Source of the DNA: Acholoe squamosa
Taxonomy: Eukaryota; Annelida; Polychaeta; Phyllodocida; Polynoidae
Direction: 5' to 3'
Assembly (NCBI GenBank): GCA_949317995.1
Contig: OX439043.1
Coordinates: 7,866,501-7,930,500, forward strand
DNA: 64,000 bases
The number at the start of each line of letters is the position of its first letter. The first letter of the stretch is position 1. The position numbers and the translations under genes were made by a program. Below are positions 37,144-43,100 of this stretch, in pieces. The notes beneath the pieces were generated by a model. The model was given only the letters and a program-made list of their open reading frames with translations, had not been told where the DNA came from and searched no databases.

Positions 37144-40100
37144 GGTGTGTGTGTGTGGGTGTGTGTGTGTGTGTAAGAGATATGCCAAATGAAATTTAAA
37201 ATCATAAGTTGCAACATACTTTCAAAGCTAAAGTTACTCAAATATGCAGGGGCGTAGGAAAAGGGGGGGCCAGGGGGGCCTGGGCCCCCCCAATCATGAA
37301 GGAGGTGGGGCCTGAGTATGTCTGGGCCCCCCCAATATTTTCCAAGAACTCATAAACACAATGGAAAAGAAGCTAAAACTTTACATCTCAAATTAGATTA
37401 TTATGGTGATGTCATAGGGAAAATGGGGGTCTGAGCCTAAAGTCAGATCCAAAATTTACCAAAAGTTACTTTTCTATATGAATTCTATATAGGCATTAAA
37501 TAGACGCCATCACGCATTAGCCGACAATTCAAGGTGGTCACGACGGTGCCCTCGCTGGGCCCCCCCAATGAAGATTTGCTTCCTACGCCTCTGAATATGT
37601 CAACTATAAGATTCTAAATAGTAATGACTTACCTAAACCATGTTACAGAGCCACCAGGATTAGACCTGCAATCAAGAAAACCATCCAGTCATCAAAAACG
37701 TTATACAGCATTCCAGATGCTGTGGTCGGGGCCAAATGCTATAGAATGTTTAGGCATTGTTTTGACGTAAAAGAACTTTTTTATTAGCTAGGCAAAGACT
37801 ACATTAGCTACTCATCATCTTATTTTAAATGAATCAAGAGAGTTTAGATTCATCTATAATCCAGGATACGTAAGATCCTATACTCACATCACTAAACTTG
37901 AGATGAGACTTTTGCCACCATGAACCGTTTTGTGTAGACAAACATCTAGGTCATCCTGAAGTGGATGAGGGCTTTGATTGCCGCACTGTAGATCAAACAG
38001 CTGAATACATACTCTGCTTTGTCTCATGTACCTGTTCGTCCACTCAGATAGGTCTTTGACATCAACCTGACCAAACCTCATTCGGATATTGAGCCACGTA
38101 TCATGCTCAATTAGTATGTTATCAAGATGATCTTGGGTTTTTTCCTGAAGAAGACAGTTAAGGAAGCCTATAATGCTCACATTATGTGTTCTATTCCAGT
38201 TAACAACAAACCTGTCTGCCTTTGTTCCAAGCTTGGAGAGTGCACCCAACAGTGCCAGCCAACATCCAGTGTCAAGAAACTGATCTAGTGGTTTCCATTT
38301 CCCTGTAGCTAGTTGGCTGGCAGTGACATGCAAATGTGTTAGTTCTGGAAGGAATGTGAGAGTTATTTTTCCCTGTTCATTGTTTGTGGGGTCTACCACT
38401 GCGGACTTGTTATGCTGTGCAATAGCTTGGCATGCATCTTCGGGACAGGATGTATAGATACAGATTCCATCGGTTGTCTCCTGTATTTCAGTCCACCTTG
38501 TACCACCAGTGCCATAGACTGTTTGACAAGTTCCACCTCCCTCAAGGCTAAGGGGGAACAGAGGAAACGAAGGGAAAAACAATACATCAGGTGTTTTGTG
38601 CATGTTGATATCTTTCACATAAGATCTAGAGCAGCGACAATGGTGCCCACTACTTGCAACCAGTTTGGAATATTTGAAACTGGGCCTATAATCAAAATGC
38701 ATTTTCTGTGATAGATATCAGATAGTATTTAATCTTTACAGGGTCATGGGTTGCATATTTTTGACCATTATGATATATGCTTCTTTAATTTACTGTACCT
38801 ATTATGTTTGTGACACTGACACAAAACTAAAACAGAGCATTCAGAAAATTTCCATACTATTTTGAAGGGAGAAGGCATTTGATGCTGTTGCTGAAGAGTG
38901 AAGGCTGAAATTCTCCTGGAACCTCATTGATGCATTCAAGTATGTGCTTCATGACCACCAAGTCCCTAGTCATGATGTAGAAAAGGCCTGCGGCTTGAGA
39001 ATTCTTGGCATTCTTTCGATAGAAGCATCTGATTTGATCCCAGAGGAGTTTTACTTTGGCTGAGAGTTTTGGTGCTTCCAAGTTCTCAACATGGTCGGCT
39101 GTTGGAAGGAGCACCTGTAAATGTCCATCGCTATTCATCAAAGATTTCACTGCATGTTGTATCTGGTGTATCTTTTTAAGATGTTCATTATCAGGATGTT
39201 TCACTTGTTCATATTTACCTGGTATTGACTGCAGAAGAAGTGTTGCTTGGATCATGTTAGACAACTTTTGTACCTGATTTTTGTTTCGACCAAGGTAACT
39301 GAACAGCATCCTCTGCACATTGCGGAGTTGTTGGCAGCAGCACAGAAGCAAACCAAAGTGCTCAAATGTTTTGTCTGTTAATTTTTTAAGTGCACATGTG
39401 GCGAAAAATTCTAGGAACACTATGTGCGTGAAATGCCATTCTACCACACGTTGGTACCTTTCATTGAATGCATTTCTCACCTCAAGAAATGCAAGGAGTG
39501 GGTTTCTTTTATCAATACCAAATCTTTCAAGAAGATCCTCTTTCAGGGACCTGCTGTCTTTTAAGATGGCAAAGAGACACATGTTATAGAATCTCAGGGA
39601 TTGATTTTCCAAATCAATCTCTGGTGATAGATCATCTTGATTGCCCTGGCTATTCTTGTTCTTTTCCAACTGCCGTTCAGTCAATGTCATCACTAGTGCG
39701 CGAAGAATGTCTATTTTGCTTAATGTTTGTCCTTCAGTTGGTCTTAGTGTCCCATTGGATGTTACTACACTGAAAATGTGTGTGAACATGGGATTTGTGA
39801 GAATATGATCCAGATTGTATTTGTTGTTCACTGTATAATCCAAGAGAGCCTTGTCTGGTTGGTCACGACACTTGCTGTAAAAGTTCTTCACATACTGTAG
39901 ACCATCATCAAGGGTGAATCCATCAACTTTCATACGCCTGTCAAAGTGGTCTTCTTTGATTGGGCAGAGCCCTGACTTACAAGCCACTAGCATGGTAACA
40001 TTTGTACTACCCTTGTGAGTTTCTTCTACCATTTCTCTCAAAATCCTAGAAGTCTCCTGATCTCGACACTCATCAAGGTTGTCTGCAATAATGAGCACTC

Positions 40101-43100
40101 TGAACTGTTTGTTGCAAAGATGGTCCATTATCTCATTCTTTTCTTCATCACCTACTAGACTCTGCCAAATGGATTCCTTGATATTATCTTTTGTTGATGC
40201 CCCTGGAGCCAGCTTCAGAGTTGACAAGTTCAGAAGTATGACCAGATCCCAATCTCGTTCCTCTTCCTTATGTATGCTCCATTCATAAGCAATACGCTTG
40301 ACAGTTGTCGACTTTCCAGATCCAGTTGGTCCTGACAAGAGAACTGTTCGTAGTTTTGGGTTCCCAGGTTCAACTTTAAGTATTTTCTCCGGAGGAATAT
40401 CTTTCCTATCTCTGGAACAGGAAAGAGGAATGTCTCAGACCAAATGCTGCTTTTGGTTGGATATATTTAGGAAGGGATTCTCTCAGAGAGCTCAATATTG
40501 TACATCAGATTAGTACAACACTAGTTCAAAATGTGCCCAAGGTATGCGCTATAGGATTGTCTAAAGTGCAGAGCGCTACTTATATACAGGGTGAATCTTA
40601 TACATGGGGTATTATATGGTAGATTGAAAGGGCAGATTGTATGGAGGAAAAAAGCTAATTGAATCAGAATCTGCCTGAACAAAGTAGATGTCATCAGTCT
40701 TTGAGGATCAAAGTTGGATCATACTTAGGAAGGTTTTGGGAAATACTAACATTGATAGTATTTGAATAATTTGGATAGCATTATTATATTATTGGGTAAC
40801 AACTGCAACATTTACCTCAAGTATCCATCTTCATATGCTGCCACATTGACATAGCAGTCATTGATGTCATATGGTATACCCAGCTCCTTCAGGTCAAACA
40901 GGTGACCCGTCATCATGGACCGGGTGTAGAAGTCACTTTGCACCTTAATCGCTGGAAAGAAGTATAACATGTTTATCTCTCTAATGCCCAATCTGTTTAT
41001 GGAATCAACCGCAGAAAGCCCCTGTCCCTTTGTCCTGCTTTTCCTATTGAAATGTATAGGAACCCTGGACAATTCCCCCCCTTCTCCTACACGTGTGTCA
41101 CTAGTGGATCACCCTCAGTTATGGTGGCTGGCAGGGATTGGTAGTTCAGCATTTGAACACCAGGGGTCACTTTTTTACAATAGCACTATGGATAAACGAA
41201 ACATGCAAATTTCAGGAAGGCCAAGGCTTGGATTTGAACCCTCCTGAGAGTAAGGCAGATGCCCTACACATGAGCCATGAGGACTGCTGTATGTGACCAC
41301 CTTCAAGAAGCTACACAATCTACATGTCAGCAACCTAGCTATTTCCTTATATAATACTATTTGTTATTTCAATCATCCAAAACATAAGAAATATGCCTGG
41401 GACCATATGTCAATATTGTAATTACTACAAAGATATGCACAAAATCTAAGTGCTAAAGAAATTAAGAGCAGATTCAATTACTTTTTTATATGAATCTGGG
41501 GATTTATGTGACAAATCACTATATAATCTATATAGCATTGAATCTTCTGTATCTCAAAAATATGCATGGGACGACCCCGATATTATTTTTGCACATATGA
41601 AAAGTACATGTCCATTTTGGGACTATGGTGAGAATATGGCGAAAATCTAATTACTCTTTGCCTATCCCCACCAGCCACCTTAATATACCAAGGAAAATCC
41701 TGGGGATCAGGAGAGGAACCAGATTTCAAGTAGCAAGGAAATACTGTTTTCACTATTATCTAACAATGACCTGTAAGTTTCAGTGGCGGATACAGGGGGG
41801 GGCCGAACGGGCCTTGCCCCCCCCCCCAAAAAAAAAAAAAAAAAAGGAGAAGGAGGAGGAGGAAGAGAAGAGAGAGGGAGAGGGGAAAGGAAAGGAGATG
41901 GAGGCAGTTATTTGAATATAGGGTTCCATATACCATTAGAAAGCTTTAATCATCAGGAAATGACCTGTTGGGTTCTCTTATATGTGCAATAAAAACTGAA
42001 TTTCTTTCATGATTTTGAAATAATTATTTCTGTCCTCCAATATTCAAAAAACACCTTCCAGCCCACCTCCCAGAATGACCCTCAGTTCTAAATTGCACTT
42101 TACCCTAATGCCACATCATTGGAACTCATGCTTAACCTTTTGGAGAAAGTACATAAGGTTGACACAATGCATGTACATTGTATCATTGTATATCACCAGG
42201 GTTCCATGTACAGACCACATTGATGGTATCTACAGGCTTAACCTGGGTGGTTAGTTGCACATGTATGATCATTGATCCTAAGGGCTAAGTACATGTATGA
42301 TGGACATTGGATGATCTGGGGTAACAGACAGAAGAATTTGTGCAAATTTGCTTCAGAATGCACCATTTGGTCACTAGATTTCAGTCTTTTAGGGTCATAT
42401 CTCCCCCATCCCCCCTCAACATGTTTTATCACTTAAGCCCTAGGATCACATATTAGGGGAGGTCTTGCCCTCAAAACAAAATCTTATCAGGGCCTAGAAA
42501 ATGTGTCATCTATTTTTAAAAAGCACCAGAATGCACCTTTTGTCCTGGCATTTTTCAAAATTTTTCCTGGGGTTCCCCTATACCCCACTACTTCCATCCT
42601 CACAACAATATACCCAGCCAGCACTTCATATTCCAGCACAGATCATTATACACTAAAGAAATTACCCTTTTCCCTCTTCAGGTGACACAATAATATCCTC
42701 TCCCCCATTCTCTTTCCCCCGAACCTTTTTTTTCAAACTTCAAATGGTTCCAGAGCCCTTGATTTCTTTAGGGGAGTAGGGGTGATACCAATCTATATGT
42801 AGTGCCAAAATGCCTCAGATTGCATCATTTCAACTCTTAGATTTCAACTTTCTCTTGGGGGCTAAGCCCCCAAACCCCCATCCTTTCAATTATCATAAGC
42901 TTAATACAAATGCCCTATTTCATATGGTGTTCAATGATGTACCAGAATGGAATATTTCTTGTAGAGATCTTCAATGCATTCTGTTTGTGTAGGGAAGGAG
43001 ATATACAGGCCACCTATTCATCAAGAATTGTTAACATAAAAACTGATTTCTCACTTAAATTTTACAAGACCTGAGACTTTATATGTTCAGTTAGAATGCA

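Noticed and set aside
38857-40338. Stand-alone NACHT gene ending at the stop at 38857
   Set aside because: Upstream exons join in phase, and a GAG/GTTCCA donor 64 bp before the stop gives a continuous frame into the later exons. Kept as the main alternative.
41783-41992. Gly/Lys-rich open frames in the hAT-like element
   Set aside because: They are translations of TIR G-runs and an A/G-rich simple repeat.
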